Part shown: piece by piece, positions 44,136 to 53,173 of the stretch
Position numbering within the stretch: position 1 is the stretch's first letter
How the letters are laid out: each line of letters begins with the position of its first letter
Assembly (NCBI RefSeq): GCF_019656215.1
Contig: NZ_BPLK01000002.1
Span: forward strand, 1 to 64,000
Origin: Apilactobacillus zhangqiuensis
Lineage (GTDB): Bacteria; Bacillota; Bacilli; Lactobacillales; Lactobacillaceae
Direction of reading: 5' to 3'
DNA: 64,000 nt
Program-made: the position numbers and the translations under genes
Notes under the pieces: generated by a model
Databases searched by the model: none
What the model saw: only the letters and a program-made list of their open reading frames with translations
Told to the model about the DNA's origin: nothing

Positions 44136-44147
44136 AGAGGAGATATC

Positions 44148-45122
44148 ATGAGCAGTTTTTCAATTTTAGCTACTGCTAAAGCTGTTCCTGAAAAGATAGT
44201 TACCAATGACGATTTAGCTAAAATCATGGATACTTCTGATGAATGGATCAGTAAAAGAACCGGGATTAAGCAACGTAGAATCGCCACTAAGGAAACTAAC
44301 ACTTCTTTAAGTGCTGAGGTTGCTTCGCAATTACTTAAGAACGGAAACGTTGATGCGAATGATATTGATTTTATCATTGTAGCTACGATGTCTGGAGACT
44401 ACCATATGCCATCAACTGCTTCTGCAGTTCAAGGTATTGTTGGTGCTAGGAATGCTGTTGCATTTGATATCAGCGCTGCGTGCTCTGGATTTGTTTTCGC
44501 TACTCATGTGATGCACTCATTATTTGAACTAAAGCCTAACGCTTTAGGGATGGTAATTGGTTCAGAAAAAATGAGTAACTTGATTAACTGGGAAGACAGA
44601 ACCACCGCTGTACTATTTGGTGATGGTGCTGGTGGAATGCTAGTTTCAAACCAAGGTGATGGAGAAGTATTATCCAGTAACTTGAAGAATTATGGAGATA
44701 GAAGAGAAGCTCTTCTTGCTGGTCATATATTGGGAAATGAAACATTTGGACCACGAGATGATGACGACACAGATCGTTATTTGCACATGGATGGAAGAGA
44801 AGTATTTAACTTCGCAACTAAGAATGTTCCATTATCAATTAAAGAAGCAGCAGAAAAAGCTGGGATTGAGTTAAGTGACATAAATCACTTTGTGTTACAT
44901 CAAGCTAACGCGCGAATTATTAAATCTGTAGCCCGTAAATTGGGCGTTAGCAAGGACAAATTCCCTATCAATATTAATCTTTATGGGAACACCTCTGCAG
45001 CTAGTGAACCCATTTTGTTGTCAGAAATGATGGAAAATGGTTTAATAGCTAAGGGAGATATTATCGCCCTTTCTGGTTTCGGTGGCGGCCTAACCACAGG
45101 AACTATTATTTTAAGGTATTAA
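44148..45122 (+). CDS. fabH: Beta-ketoacyl-ACP synthase III
   Basis: 324 residues. The triad is C112 in ISAACSGF, His in HFVLHQANARI and Asn in YGNTSAAS. It condenses acetyl-CoA with malonyl-ACP to start fatty acid synthesis. ATG 44148 follows GAGGAG. It is the first gene of the cluster; the fabT regulator often found upstream is not in this position. Confidence 0.95.
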   Translation: MSSFSILATAKAVPEKIVTNDDLAKIMDTSDEWISKRTGIKQRRIATKETNTSLSAEVASQLLKNGNVDANDIDFIIVATMSGDYHMPSTASAVQGIVGARNAVAFDISAACSGFVFATHVMHSLFELKPNALGMVIGSEKMSNLINWEDRTTAVLFGDGAGGMLVSNQGDGEVLSSNLKNYGDRREALLAGHILGNETFGPRDDDDTDRYLHMDGREVFNFATKNVPLSIKEAAEKAGIELSDINHFVLHQANARIIKSVARKLGVSKDKFPININLYGNTSAASEPILLSEMMENGLIAKGDIIALSGFGGGLTTGTIILRY

Positions 45123-45160
45123 TTTATTATTTTAATTTTATATATGGAGTGAATTATATT

Positions 45161-45403
45161 ATGGCAGACAAGAACGCAATTTTTGACAAGGTAAAAGAAA
45201 TCGTTGTAGATCAATCAGACGTTAAGGCTGAAGACATCAAGATGGACACTAACTTCAAAGAAGAACTAGACCTAGACAGTTTAGACTTATTTGAAATCAT
45301 CGATGCTCTAGAAGACGAATACGACATCGAAATCGACAGTGACAACGACATCGCAACTGTACAACAATTAGTTGACTACGTTGCTGGTAAAGTTGAAGAA
45401 TAA
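45161..45403 (+). CDS. acpP: Acyl carrier protein
   Basis: 80 residues, acidic, with the phosphopantetheine Ser S40 in LDLDSLDLFEI. ATG 45161 follows GGAG; the frame extends to 45149, but that ATG is too near the ribosome site. Activated by a phosphopantetheinyl transferase, probably the one at the end of this operon. Confidence 0.95.
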   Translation: MADKNAIFDKVKEIVVDQSDVKAEDIKMDTNFKEELDLDSLDLFEIIDALEDEYDIEIDSDNDIATVQQLVDYVAGKVEE

Positions 45404-45436
45404 TAATTAGTTTTAATTAACTAGGAGTGTTTAAGT

Positions 45437-46336
45437 TTGAATATTTGTTATCTATTTAGTGGCCAAGGTAGTCAATTTAAGGAAATGGGACAGGATTTGT
45501 ACAAGTCAAACCCTGTGTACAAACGTACAATTGATGAGGCTTCAGAAACATTGAATTTAAACTTAGCTGATCCGGAAATTTTTGATAATCCTAATAATAC
45601 TCAAATCGCTATTTTGACGATGAGTGTAGCAATTCATCGTATTTTAGAAGACAAAATAGAGAAACCTGTTGCAATGATGGGATTGAGTTTAGGCGAGTAT
45701 AGTGCTTTAGTTGCTGCTAAAGCACTATCTTTTAAATCAGGGCTAAAGCTAGTACACGATCGCTCACATTACATGGATGAAGCAGGTAAGCAAAATCCAG
45801 GTTCTATGGCTGCTGTATTGGGTCTTAGCCCTGATTTTGTGAAGAGCGTTTGTGATGAAATTGATGACGTATACCCAGCTAACTACAATAACAAGTCACA
45901 AGTTGTTATTGGTGGTACTAAAGAAGGGGTTCAAAACGCCATGGAAGTATTGAAGGAAAAAGGCGCAAAACGTGTAGTTCCACTACAAGTAGCCGTAGCT
46001 TCACATACTCCATTGATGCAACCTGCATCAGATCAATTAGCAAAACGTCTTGAAAGTGTTGAATTTGATGAACCTCAAGTAGATGTAATCAGCAATACTA
46101 CTGTAAAACCATTTACTAAGGACACCATTAAGGAAACATTAGTTAACCAACTAATCAATCCTACACATTTCATGCAAGATGTTGCTTCATTAGAAGACAA
46201 AAACATCGACGCTTTTATCGAAATCGGTCCAGGAAATACGCTAAGTAAGCTTGCTAAAAAGACATTAAAGGCTGATACATACAATGTAGAAAGTGTTGAA
46301 ACTCTAGATGCCTTATTAGATAAGTTAGGAGAATAA
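45437..46336 (+). CDS. fabD: Malonyl-CoA:ACP transacylase
   Basis: 299 residues from TTG 45437 after AGGAG. LFSGQGSQ, catalytic Ser in GLSLGEYSAL and His in VASHTPLM are the family residues. It loads malonyl onto ACP. Confidence 0.94.
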   Translation: MNICYLFSGQGSQFKEMGQDLYKSNPVYKRTIDEASETLNLNLADPEIFDNPNNTQIAILTMSVAIHRILEDKIEKPVAMMGLSLGEYSALVAAKALSFKSGLKLVHDRSHYMDEAGKQNPGSMAAVLGLSPDFVKSVCDEIDDVYPANYNNKSQVVIGGTKEGVQNAMEVLKEKGAKRVVPLQVAVASHTPLMQPASDQLAKRLESVEFDEPQVDVISNTTVKPFTKDTIKETLVNQLINPTHFMQDVASLEDKNIDAFIEIGPGNTLSKLAKKTLKADTYNVESVETLDALLDKLGE

Positions 46337-46338
46337 TT

Positions 46339-47079
46339 ATGGAAAATAACGAAAAACAAGTAATTCTAATCACTGGTGCAACTAAGGGATTAGGTTTAGC
46401 CGACGCAGTTCGTCTAGCTAAGGATGAAAACAATATCGTAATCGCTAACTCACACCGTCAATTGAATGAAGAAGAATTGAAGGCTTTCCAAGCTAACTTC
46501 GATTCAGAAATTGATGTATTGGTTGGAGACGTTGCTTCAGAAGATGACGCTAAAGCAATGATTGACAGTGTTATTGAAAAATACGGCAAACTAGACGTAT
46601 TGGTTAACAATGCCGGTATCACCCAAGATACTCTATTAACTAGAATGAAGGGTGATTCATTCAAACAAGTATTAGACACTAACTTGTTTGGTGTATTTAA
46701 CATGACTAAGTTTGCTATGAAGAAGATGCAAAGAGCTCGTAAGGGTTGTATTATCAACCTTTCAAGTATCGCAGGTCTACATGGTAACTTAGGTCAAGCT
46801 AACTATTCATCTACTAAGGCCGGTATTGTAGGTTTAACTAAGACTACAGCCCAAGAAGGTGCTCTACGTGGAATCCGTTGTAATGCGGTTGCTCCAGGTA
46901 TGATTAAGACTGCTATGACAGCTAAATTAGGCGACAGTTACATCGCTGATTGGGAAGAAAAAATCCCAGCAAAACGTTTTGGTACTCCAGACGAAGTTGC
47001 TCAAGTTGTTGAATTCTTAATCAAGAATGAATACATGAATGGACAAGTAATCACCGTTGACGGTGGATTAACTATGTAA
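46339..47079 (+). CDS. fabG: 3-oxoacyl-ACP reductase
   Basis: 246 residues, SDR fold: TGATKGLGLA (cofactor loop), NNAGI, catalytic Ser in NLSSIAG, and Y-x3-K in YSSTKAG. ATG 46339 lies two bases after the fabD stop, with GGAG inside the end of fabD, so the two are coupled. Confidence 0.95.
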   Translation: MENNEKQVILITGATKGLGLADAVRLAKDENNIVIANSHRQLNEEELKAFQANFDSEIDVLVGDVASEDDAKAMIDSVIEKYGKLDVLVNNAGITQDTLLTRMKGDSFKQVLDTNLFGVFNMTKFAMKKMQRARKGCIINLSSIAGLHGNLGQANYSSTKAGIVGLTKTTAQEGALRGIRCNAVAPGMIKTAMTAKLGDSYIADWEEKIPAKRFGTPDEVAQVVEFLIKNEYMNGQVITVDGGLTM

Positions 47080-47125
47080 TCAAAGTTAAGTAAGAACATT
47101 CTTAATTAACAGGAGATATAAAAAC

Positions 47126-47563
47126 ATGGAACAAAAAGACATTGAAAAGTTAATGGACAAGTTCGATAAGTCCAGCATGAAAGAATTTAAGATTACTGCC
47201 GATGATGGTACTGATTTATACTTCAGTAAGTTAGAACACGCTGCAGTACAAAACGTTGCTCAACCAGCTCCAGCTGCTGGTGCAACTGAAAGTGAACAAA
47301 CAGCTGCTAAACCAGCTGCTTCAGGTGCAAAGATTAAGGCTCCACTTGTTGGTATCGTCTACTTTGCCCCAAGTCCTGAAAAACCAGTCTACAAAAAAGT
47401 GGGCGATCACGTTAAGAAGGGCGATACTGTTTGTGTAATCGAAGCCATGAAGGTTATCAACGAAGTTAAGAGTCCCGTTTCTGGAACTATTACTAAGAAG
47501 GTTGCTGAAAATGGTGACATGGTTGAATACGATCAACCAATTTTTGAAATTGAGGAGGATTAA
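47126..47563 (+). CDS. accB: Biotin carboxyl carrier protein of acetyl-CoA carboxylase
   Basis: 145 residues. The biotin lysine is K109 in VIEAMKVINEV; an Ala/Pro-rich hinge (45-68) joins an N-terminal helix to the biotinyl domain. ATG 47126 follows GGAG. In related clusters fabF often stands between fabG and accB; here it is absent from that slot. Confidence 0.95.
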   Translation: MEQKDIEKLMDKFDKSSMKEFKITADDGTDLYFSKLEHAAVQNVAQPAPAAGATESEQTAAKPAASGAKIKAPLVGIVYFAPSPEKPVYKKVGDHVKKGDTVCVIEAMKVINEVKSPVSGTITKKVAENGDMVEYDQPIFEIEED

Positions 47564-47565
47564 TT

Positions 47566-47979
47566 TTGGACTATAACGTACAAGATTTCATTCCTCAAAG
47601 ATTCCCATTCCAAATGTTAGACAAGATTATTGAAGTAAGACCTGGTGAAGGTGCAAAGGCTGAAAAGCTTTTAACTGTTAACGAATGGTTCTTCTCAAAA
47701 CAACATCTTGAATTTGGAATGCCAAGACCAATCGCGATGGAAATGCTAGCTCAAACTGGAGTATGTGCATTACTATCAATGCCTGAATACAAAGGACATA
47801 ATGTTTTCTTTGGTGGTATCAAAGAAGCTACTTACAAAGACAGCTTTAGACCAGGCGACAAGTTGGAACTAGCTGTTGAAATGACAAAGCTAAAGAGAAA
47901 CATTGGTGAAGGTCATGGAACAGTTACTAGAGATGGCGAAGTTATTTGTGAAGGTACTTTAATCTTTGCAATTGAATAA
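47566..47979 (+). CDS. FabZ-like hotdog dehydratase with altered active site
   Basis: 137 residues from TTG 47566 after GGAGGA, two bases past accB. PQRFPFQMLDKI and MEMLAQTGVCALL match FabZ, but the usual GHFPxxPxxPG loop reads SKQHLEFGMPRP. The Glu of the dyad is kept; a His is present but lies two residues closer to it than in canonical FabZ. A second, canonical FabZ is encoded at 52717. This protein may be a dehydratase of different chain specificity or isomerase activity, as in paired FabN/FabZ systems, or a structural paralogue. Confidence 0.8.
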   Translation: MDYNVQDFIPQRFPFQMLDKIIEVRPGEGAKAEKLLTVNEWFFSKQHLEFGMPRPIAMEMLAQTGVCALLSMPEYKGHNVFFGGIKEATYKDSFRPGDKLELAVEMTKLKRNIGEGHGTVTRDGEVICEGTLIFAIE

Positions 47980-47999
47980 GTTCATAAAGGATGAGTGAA

Positions 48000-49373
48000 A
48001 TGTTTAAAAAGGTATTAATTGCTAACCGTGGTGAAATCGCGGTGCAAATCATAAGAGCACTTCATGAGATGGACATTAAAGCTGTTGCCGTTTATTCAAC
48101 TGCCGACAAGGATAGCATGTTCGTTAAATTAGCCGATGAATCAGTATGTATTGGTGGTCCACAACCAAACGAATCATACTTGAACATGGCTGCAGTGATT
48201 GACGCTGCTGTTTTAACTGGATCAGAAGCTATTCACCCCGGTTACGGATTTTTATCTGAAAACGCTGAATTTGCTGAACTTTGCGAAAAATGTTCAATTA
48301 AGTTCATTGGACCAAGTTCAAAAGTAATTGATTTAATGGGAAATAAATCTCATGCCAAGGCAGCAATGAAGAACAGTGGAGTACCAACCATTCCTGGTTC
48401 AGATGGCTCCATTGAAACTTTAGACGAAGCTTTAAAACTAGCGGATGAAATTGGTTATCCAGTTATGCTTAAAGCTGCTGCCGGTGGTGGTGGAAAAGGT
48501 ATCCGTGAATGTGATGATGAAGAATCACTAAAGGAAATCTTCAACACTACTAAGCGTGAAGCAAGAATTTCATACAATGACGATTCATTGTACATGGAAA
48601 AGGATTTAAGTGATGCTAAGCATATTGAAATGCAAGTTATCGCTGATCAAAAGGGAAATGTTGTCTACTTCCCTGAACGTGACTGTTCTCTACAAAGAGG
48701 TCACCAAAAGATTATCGAAGAAACTCCTTGTATGGAAGTTTCTCAATCTCAACGTGACTACTTAGGTCAACTTGTTGCAAAGGCAACCAAGGAAATTGGT
48801 TATGAAAACACTGGTACTTTTGAATTCCTATTGGATGAAAAGACCAACAATTTCTACTTCATGGAAATGAACACCAGACTACAAGTTGAACACACAGTTT
48901 CTGAAGAAGTTGCTGGAGTTCAATTAATCAAGGCTCAAATTCAAGTTGCTGCTGGTGAAGAATTACCATTCACCCAAGACGACATCAAAGTAGATAGTTA
49001 CGCAATCGAGTGCCGTATTAACGCAGAAGATCCTGCACATGGTTTCTTACCAGCACCAGGAACTCTTCGTAAGGTTAACTTCCCGTTCGGAACTAAGGGT
49101 GTTCGTATTGATTCAGGAGTTGAACAAGGCGACACTATTTCTCCTTTCTATGATTCAATGATTGCTAAAATCATTGTACATATGCCTGACAAGCCTCAGG
49201 CTGTCGTAAAAATGAGAAGAGTAATTAATGAATTTAAGGTTGATGGAGTTAAGACTAACCGTCAATTCCTAAACGATTTGTTACAAGACAAACATTTCAA
49301 TGATTCAGATTTCAATAATCTATACATTGAAAAATCATTCTTGAAAGAGTGGTTGAAAAACGTTGAAGAATAA
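48000..49373 (+). CDS. accC: Acetyl-CoA carboxylase, biotin carboxylase subunit
   Basis: 457 residues. FKKVLIANRGEIAVQ, the ATP-grasp glycine loop KAAAGGGGKGIRE, and FMEMNTRLQVEHTVSE are typical. ATG 48000 is preferred to ATG 47991, which overlaps the AAGGATG ribosome site and would extend the conserved N-terminus. Confidence 0.94.
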   Translation: MFKKVLIANRGEIAVQIIRALHEMDIKAVAVYSTADKDSMFVKLADESVCIGGPQPNESYLNMAAVIDAAVLTGSEAIHPGYGFLSENAEFAELCEKCSIKFIGPSSKVIDLMGNKSHAKAAMKNSGVPTIPGSDGSIETLDEALKLADEIGYPVMLKAAAGGGGKGIRECDDEESLKEIFNTTKREARISYNDDSLYMEKDLSDAKHIEMQVIADQKGNVVYFPERDCSLQRGHQKIIEETPCMEVSQSQRDYLGQLVAKATKEIGYENTGTFEFLLDEKTNNFYFMEMNTRLQVEHTVSEEVAGVQLIKAQIQVAAGEELPFTQDDIKVDSYAIECRINAEDPAHGFLPAPGTLRKVNFPFGTKGVRIDSGVEQGDTISPFYDSMIAKIIVHMPDKPQAVVKMRRVINEFKVDGVKTNRQFLNDLLQDKHFNDSDFNNLYIEKSFLKEWLKNVEE

Positions 49374-50181
49374 TAAATCAGAAGAAACCAAAGATTTACA
49401 AACACTAATGGATAAAGTTCCAGATCATTTGTTCATCAAATGTCCTGTTTGTGAAGAAAACTTTTACAACAAGAAGTTAGGAGAATACAAGTTATGTCCT
49501 AATTGTGGTTATGGTTTTAGACTTGGTGCTCAAGAAAGAATCAACATGACTGTGGATGAATTCACACCAATTGATTCAGAAATCAGCGCACCAAAGCGTT
49601 TCCTAGGCGACGAAAAGTACGCTGGAAAGCTTGAAAAGTCAAAGAAGGCCACTGACCTAAACGAAAGTGTTCAAACCGGTTTTGCTAAGATTGGCGATGC
49701 TGAATTTGCCCTAGGTGTAATGGATTCCCGTTTCATCATGGGTAGTTTAGGTACTGCCACTGGTGAAAAGCTTGCTAGATTATTCGAACAAGCTACCGAA
49801 AAGAACTTACCAGTAGTTGTCTTCTCATGTTCTGGTGGTGCCAGAATGCAAGAAGGAATCCACTCATTAATGCAAATGGCCAAGGTATCACAAGCTGTAT
49901 CTGATCACGCCGAAAAAGGATTACTATACATTTCTGTATTAACTGATCCTACTACCGGTGGGGTTACTGCTAGTTATGCCATGGAAGGAGATATCAACAT
50001 CTCTGAACCACACACATTAATCGGTTTTGCTGGACGTCGAGTTATCGAAAAGACAATTCAACAACGTCCACCAAAGGATTTCCAACGTGCAGAAACTCTA
50101 CTTAAGAATGGTTTCTTAGATGCCATTGTTAAGAGAGATGAAATGAAATCAGTATTAGCCAAGTTATTGGCTTGGAATTAG
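49363..50181 (+). CDS. accD: Acetyl-CoA carboxylase carboxyltransferase beta subunit
   Basis: 272 residues. An N-terminal zinc ribbon (CPVCEENF, then CPNCGYGF) precedes the crotonase-like domain with SCSGGARMQEG and DPTTGGVTASYA. The TTG start overlaps the end of accC by 11 bases and has only a weak GAGTGG upstream; ATG 49408 is another possible start. It transfers carboxyl from biotin to acetyl-CoA together with AccA. Confidence 0.92.
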   Translation: MKNNKSEETKDLQTLMDKVPDHLFIKCPVCEENFYNKKLGEYKLCPNCGYGFRLGAQERINMTVDEFTPIDSEISAPKRFLGDEKYAGKLEKSKKATDLNESVQTGFAKIGDAEFALGVMDSRFIMGSLGTATGEKLARLFEQATEKNLPVVVFSCSGGARMQEGIHSLMQMAKVSQAVSDHAEKGLLYISVLTDPTTGGVTASYAMEGDINISEPHTLIGFAGRRVIEKTIQQRPPKDFQRAETLLKNGFLDAIVKRDEMKSVLAKLLAWN

Positions 50182-50196
50182 GGGGATATTAGTATT

Positions 50197-50964
50197 ATGG
50201 GAAAAGCATATGATCGTGTTTTAGCGGCTAGAAGTGCTGATAAGATTAGTATCCAAGACCTAGTTGCTGGAATTACTGATGACTTTATGGAACTACACGG
50301 TGACCGTGCTTACAGTGATGACCCTGCCGTTTACGCAGGTATCGGAACTATTGCTGGTCAACCAGTTACCATTACCAGTATCCAAAAGGGAAACGACACT
50401 GACGAAAATATCGAAAGACATTTTGGATCAGCTGAACCTTCTGGATACAGAAAAGCTTTACGTTTGATGAAACAAGCGGAAAAGTTTAACCGTCCAATCA
50501 TTAACTTGATTAATACACCTGGTGCATATCCTGGTATGGACGCTGAATACAAGGGTCAAGGTTACATGATTGCTCAATCAATTATGCAAGGACTTAAGTT
50601 AAAAGTGCCATATATCAGTGTCATCGTAGGTGAAGGGGGAAGCGGTGGTGCCTTAGCACTTGCTGTAGGTGACACCGTCTGGGCTCTAGAAGATAGTATC
50701 TATTCAGTCCTATCACCTGAAGGTTATGCCACAATCTTGTGGAAAGATTCAAGTAAGGCAGCAGAAGCTGCTGAACAAATGCAACTTACACCAAAGGAAC
50801 TATTAGACAATGAAATCATTGATAAGATTATTCCCGAAGTCAAAGATGCAAACTCAATGCAAAACTTCAAAGAAGCTTTAATTGAAAAAATTAATGAACT
50901 TAACAAATTACCTAAAGAAGAATTATTGGCCCAACGTCATGAACGTTACCGTAAATTCAACTAA
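50197..50964 (+). CDS. accA: Acetyl-CoA carboxylase carboxyltransferase alpha subunit
   Basis: 255 residues. LHGDRAYSDDPAVYAGIG, NTPGAYPGMDAE and VGEGGSGGALAL are AccA signatures. ATG 50197 follows AGGGGG, 15 bases after accD. Confidence 0.94.
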   Translation: MGKAYDRVLAARSADKISIQDLVAGITDDFMELHGDRAYSDDPAVYAGIGTIAGQPVTITSIQKGNDTDENIERHFGSAEPSGYRKALRLMKQAEKFNRPIINLINTPGAYPGMDAEYKGQGYMIAQSIMQGLKLKVPYISVIVGEGGSGGALALAVGDTVWALEDSIYSVLSPEGYATILWKDSSKAAEAAEQMQLTPKELLDNEIIDKIIPEVKDANSMQNFKEALIEKINELNKLPKEELLAQRHERYRKFN

Positions 50965-51006
50965 TGTAATTTAATTGATTTGTATATTTTAGGAGGCCAA
51001 ATCATA

Positions 51007-51768
51007 ATGTCAAACTTATTAGATGGAAAAACAATTGTTGTTATGGGTGTTGCTAACAAACGTAGTATTGCCTGGGGTTGTGCTAAGTCACTAATGGATA
51101 ACGGTGCTCAAGTTATCATTACTTACCAAAACGAAAGACTAAAGCGTCAATTAGACAAGCTTGTTCCTGAAGGAACTGAAATGATCGAATGTGACGTTGC
51201 TGAAGATGCAAACGTTGAAAAGACTTTCCAAGACATCCAAGCTAAATTTGGTAACATCGATGGTGTTATTCATGCCATTGCTTACGCTGACAAGGAAACT
51301 CTTGAAGGTGGCGTTATTGATGTTAAGAAAGATGGTTACAACTTAGCTCAAGACGTTTCAGCTTACTCACTAATTTCAGTATCACGTTATGCAAGTCGTG
51401 TTATGAATCCTCAAGGTAGTATTGCTACTCTAACTTACATGGGTTCAACTCGTGCTATCCCTTCATACAACATGATGGGTGTTGCTAAGGCTGCTCTAGA
51501 AGCTAACGTTAGATACCTAGCTTCAGACCTAGGTCCTAAGAAGATTCGTGTTAACGCTATCTCAGCTGGTGCCATCAAGACTCTAGCTGTTACTGGTATC
51601 AAGAATCACGGTGACCTATTGAAGGAATCAGAAGCAAGAACTGTTGACGGTGAAGCTGTTGACATCCACCAAGTTGGTGACGTTGCTACTTTCCTAATGA
51701 GTAACCTATCATCAGGTGTTACTGGTGACTTGATTTACGCTGATAAAGGTGTTCATTTACTTGCTTAA
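51007..51768 (+). CDS. fabI: Enoyl-ACP reductase
   Basis: 254 residues. GVANKRSIAWG is the FabI cofactor loop, and Y-x6-K occurs in YNMMGVAKAAL. FabI catalyses the last reduction of each cycle and is the target of triclosan in other bacteria. ATG 51007 follows AGGAGG; the frame to 50980 is rejected. Streptococci use FabK instead, so this supports a lactobacillus. Confidence 0.94.
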   Translation: MSNLLDGKTIVVMGVANKRSIAWGCAKSLMDNGAQVIITYQNERLKRQLDKLVPEGTEMIECDVAEDANVEKTFQDIQAKFGNIDGVIHAIAYADKETLEGGVIDVKKDGYNLAQDVSAYSLISVSRYASRVMNPQGSIATLTYMGSTRAIPSYNMMGVAKAALEANVRYLASDLGPKKIRVNAISAGAIKTLAVTGIKNHGDLLKESEARTVDGEAVDIHQVGDVATFLMSNLSSGVTGDLIYADKGVHLLA

Positions 51769-52351
51769 TAATACAGAAATTTTTATCGATTCTATTCAAA
51801 ATCCAAAGTACCAAGAAATCTTCAAGAAGGCTGATGTTGATTTTACGAAGTATAATAAACGTCAAGCAATTGTCGGTAACTTGATGCTGGCAGATTACAT
51901 GGGAATTAGTATTGATGAATTATTGCATGGTGACCTATTCTACTATGGTGATCATGGCAAACCATTTCTAAAGTCAAACCAATTTCAATATAATATTTCT
52001 AACTCATATGATTTGGTAATCCTTGCGGTTTCAAATCAAGAGATAGGAATAGATATCGAAAAATTACGTCCATTTACTTACAAGCGCATTACTCGTGCTT
52101 TTACTGATAAAGAATTAGATTACTTAAGCAATTTAGACGAATCTGTTGAAGGTGATGAAACGCTTAAACTATGGACAATCAAGGAATCAGCATTAAAATT
52201 AGTCGGTACTGGTTTATCCGGTAAGGTTAAGAGTGTCGACATTGATGTTGATACCAAGAAATCTGCTAAACGATTAGATCGTAAAATTAAATTAACCGAT
52301 ATTGAGATAGCTGATGGCTACGTTGGAACCCTTGCTACATATGACGATTAA
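51761..52351 (+). CDS. 4'-phosphopantetheinyl transferase, Sfp type
   Basis: 196 residues. IGIDIEKLRP and WTIKESALKL are the magnesium and CoA-binding motifs of Sfp-like enzymes. TTG 51761 overlaps the end of fabI; AAAGGTG sits about ten bases before it, while GTG 51749 lies in that site. It likely converts apo-ACP of this operon to holo-ACP. It ends the main fatty acid operon; no clear terminator follows. Confidence 0.85.
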   Translation: MLNNTEIFIDSIQNPKYQEIFKKADVDFTKYNKRQAIVGNLMLADYMGISIDELLHGDLFYYGDHGKPFLKSNQFQYNISNSYDLVILAVSNQEIGIDIEKLRPFTYKRITRAFTDKELDYLSNLDESVEGDETLKLWTIKESALKLVGTGLSGKVKSVDIDVDTKKSAKRLDRKIKLTDIEIADGYVGTLATYDD

Positions 52352-52716
52352 TATCTGCTGTTAAATGATTTTCCGGGGTAATGGGTTGTTCAAACATTAA
52401 ACGAATCAAATCATGATAATTAGCTGAATTCTAATAAAAAACGGCAAAATAGATATACATTCTACCATGTGTCACATAAGGAAATATACGTAAAGCATTG
52501 CTATGACAGCGTTTTATTTATTTTAAGTAATAAAAAGAGTCTTGTACGTTGTAACTTAGTACGGTAATTGTTAAACTTATTTATGTTAATTACCTCATCT
52601 AGATATGAAAACTACATGAGGTGGTTATCCATAATCCTATTGGATTAGGATCATAAATTAGATTAATAAAAGACGTTTAATTGTTAAAATTTTGAATTAT
52701 ACGAGGAGTGCTTATT
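52352..52716 (+). other. Gene-free 365-base gap with mutually exclusive hairpins
   Basis: No gene is recognised. GGTAATT (52563-52569) pairs with AATTACC (52588-52594), and the same AATTACC is part of a 12-base-pair stem from 52587-52598 with 52616-52627. The two hairpins cannot form together. Another small hairpin built on ATCCTA/TAGGAT follows. A TTGGAT with TTAATA at 17 bases is the only promoter-like pair. The region could be the long leader of fabZ-fabF. Confidence 0.45.
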
Positions 52717-53160
52717 GTGAGTGTTTTAAATACAACAGAAATTATGGATTTAATTCCAAACAGATACCCAATTCTATACATCGATAAGGTTGATGAATTA
52801 ATCCCTGGCGAAAAGGTAGTTGCTACTAAGAACGTAACTATCAACGAAAACTATTTCCAAGGTCACTTCCCTGGAAACCCAGTTATGCCTGGTGTTTTAA
52901 TCATCGAAACTATGGCTCAAACTGCTTCAATTCTTATTTTGAAGAGTGAAAAGTATAAGGATAAGACTGCTTACCTTGGCGAAATTAAGGGTGCTAAGTT
53001 CAGAAAGATGGTTAAACCTGGTGACGTTGTTCGTTTCGAAGTTACTATGGGTAAACAAAAGAAGAACATGGGACAAGTTGACTGTACTGCTTACGTTGGC
53101 GACAAGAAAGCTTGTTCAGCTCAACTAACATTTATCGTTCCAGACGTAAAACGTAAATAA
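52717..53160 (+). CDS. fabZ: 3-hydroxyacyl-ACP dehydratase, canonical FabZ
   Basis: 147 residues. H50 in FQGHFPGNPVMPGV and E64 in IIETMAQ form the standard dyad. GTG 52717 is chosen, with GAGGAG nine bases before it; GTG 52708 overlaps that site. It removes water from 3-hydroxyacyl-ACP. It forms a unit with fabF, apart from the main cluster. Confidence 0.92.
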   Translation: MSVLNTTEIMDLIPNRYPILYIDKVDELIPGEKVVATKNVTINENYFQGHFPGNPVMPGVLIIETMAQTASILILKSEKYKDKTAYLGEIKGAKFRKMVKPGDVVRFEVTMGKQKKNMGQVDCTAYVGDKKACSAQLTFIVPDVKRK

Positions 53161-53173
53161 GGAGGATAACTCT

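Noticed and set aside
52345-52500. Possible decayed gene on the minus strand after the PPTase
   Set aside because: A stretch reads like protein (YHDLIRLMFEQPI) but is interrupted by a stop, has no start or ribosome site, and no family was recognised; chance cannot be excluded.
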